Source of the DNA: Maribacter sp. 4G9
GTDB taxonomy: Bacteria; Bacteroidota; Bacteroidia; Flavobacteriales; Flavobacteriaceae
Reading direction: 5' to 3'
Length of the DNA: 64,000 nt
Assembly: GCF_002742265.1 (NCBI RefSeq)
Contig: NZ_MDGL01000045.1
Span: forward strand, 1-64,000
Position 1 is the first letter of the stretch, and each line of letters begins with the position of its first letter. The position numbers were made by a program, and so were the translations under genes. This document shows, piece by piece, positions 63,322 to 64,000 of the stretch. The notes under the pieces are model-generated. The model was given only the letters and a program-made list of their open reading frames with translations, made no database searches and was not told the DNA's origin.

Positions 63322-64000
63322 TTAAATGGAGATTTTATGGTTACGGGCGGCTACCTTCCATGCATCGGTAATTTTCCCAGTGTCCACTACCAGAAGTTCG
63401 TCGTATTTGGCCACAGTGGGACATATATGTTTGGGGATGGCATAATGTTCCGCACCCACTTCCATGACCTTTAGGTCATCGTACTCCACCACTAAATGCT
63501 CTTCTGACTGGCTAATTTGTTTATCATGTTTCAGACTTAAAAATTCCACTCTTGGAAAGGGCATTTCAGGAGCAATGGATTTATGACCTAGGTCAAAACA
63601 TAGTATGCCGGCCTTGGGTTTGCTGATGATTCTTGTGAACAATACAGCGGCAGGGAGAAACTTCATCTCCGGGAAAAGACCTCCATACCCTGCGTCCCAT
63701 AATAAGGTAGTCCCGGGACTTGCAATGACATTTTTCCTCTTACAATGTATTGGAAATGTAGGGGAGCCCCCGGCAATAATTACGGGTTCGGGCAGATTTG
63801 CCTTTATAATTCTTTTCTTTAATTCCAGAACCTTATCGAAAGCCTGGTCACATTCCTGTTTTCTCGTTTCAAAATCGGGATTTCTGAGATGACCATCGTA
63901 TACATGTAGACCGAGAATATTTAAATGGGGGTTTTTGGAAATATGCCCGTACAAATAGAAGGCTTTTTCATCCGGGGCAATTCCAGTACGGTTCATGCCC
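63322..64000 (-). CDS. D-threonine-aldolase-like PLP enzyme (partial, 5' end beyond window)
   Basis: About 226 C-terminal residues of an alanine-racemase-fold PLP enzyme of the D-threonine aldolase/D-serine dehydratase family. Family features: GMNRTGI near the visible N-terminus, GLHVYDGHL, GGSPTFP and, near the C-terminus, the metal-binding IPKHICPTV. The ATG at 63996 is internal, since the preceding codon (Gly) continues the conserved block. Members cleave D-beta-hydroxy amino acids to glycine and an aldehyde, or deaminate D-serine. Coupling to the dipeptidase suggests use of D-amino acids released from peptides. Confidence 0.9.
   Translation of the reverse strand, partial: GMNRTGIAPDEKAFYLYGHISKNPHLNILGLHVYDGHLRNPDFETRKQECDQAFDKVLELKKRIIKANLPEPVIIAGGSPTFPIHCKRKNVIASPGTTLLWDAGYGGLFPEMKFLPAAVLFTRIISKPKAGILCFDLGHKSIAPEMPFPRVEFLSLKHDKQISQSEEHLVVEYDDLKVMEVGAEHYAIPKHICPTVAKYDELLVVDTGKITDAWKVAARNHKISI

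Overview
The window is chromosomal DNA of a marine-type Flavobacteriaceae (Bacteroidota). Evidence: type A T9SS C-terminal sorting domains, a TonB-dependent receptor with an N-terminal carboxypeptidase-regulatory-like domain, DUF4271 and DUF4296 proteins in their usual flavobacterial neighbourhood, ATP-type PEP carboxykinase, many short lipoproteins, and promoters matching the Bacteroidota form TTG...TAnnTTTG. The clade looks like Maribacter/Zobellia/Muricauda, but the genus cannot be fixed by eye. No rRNA, tRNA, CRISPR array, IS element or prophage was recognised, and no gap between genes exceeds 300 bases.

Layout. 1-7.2 kb: end of an unknown gene and a terminator, then a saccharopine-dehydrogenase-like gene with an Lrp regulator (minus), then DUF423, a DASS-type carboxylate transporter, glycerate kinase and pckA (plus). 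7.3-14.1 kb: hemD-like, DUF4271 and a GT39/ArnT-like mannosyltransferase (minus), divergent from polyprenyl-phosphate-mannose synthase, dihydroorotase and a DUF4296 lipoprotein; then an SDR epimerase (minus). 14.3-17.7 kb: tyrS, two small lipoproteins and a LuxE-like acyl-activating protein.

17.7-25.1 kb: two tiny secreted proteins that are almost only a T9SS sorting domain, a TonB-dependent receptor, a calcium-repeat/beta-helix lipoprotein and, divergently, a PhoB/PhoR-like two-component system. An 11-bp-phased direct repeat lies in the divergent promoter. This looks like a regulated outer-membrane uptake locus, possibly for phosphate. 25.1-26.8 kb: trmB, a LysE-type exporter and an alkyltransferase-like protein.

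26.8-46.7 kb is the most unusual block. An NtrY/NtrC-type sigma-54 pair faces a TolC, a membrane-fusion protein and an ABC ATPase, followed by five tandem, diverged MacB/FtsX-type permeases of about 800 residues and a second ATPase. Two intergenic regions share a 17-base sequence, inverted TTTTACA/TGTAAAA half-sites and a TGGCAYG -24-like element, suggesting two sigma-54 operons controlled by the local regulator.

46.7-64 kb: a lipoprotein amidase; an Fe-S/redox operon (Mrp ATPase, NifU-like, TrxR-like ferredoxin reductase, [2Fe-2S] ferredoxin) interrupted by a four-helix-bundle gene lying between inverted octamer-repeat arrays; an MsbA-like exporter; a LolD/LolC/adaptor ABC operon; a penicillin-acylase-like lipoprotein; agmatine deiminase plus N-carbamoylputrescine amidase (putrescine synthesis); a secreted unknown; and an M19 dipeptidase coupled to a D-threonine-aldolase-like enzyme that runs off the window end.

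Several intergenic gaps carry short tandem arrays of period 7 or 8 with different sequences, often ending at the next start codon. A degenerate dispersed repeat of about 25 bp occurs four times, all within the permease cluster.
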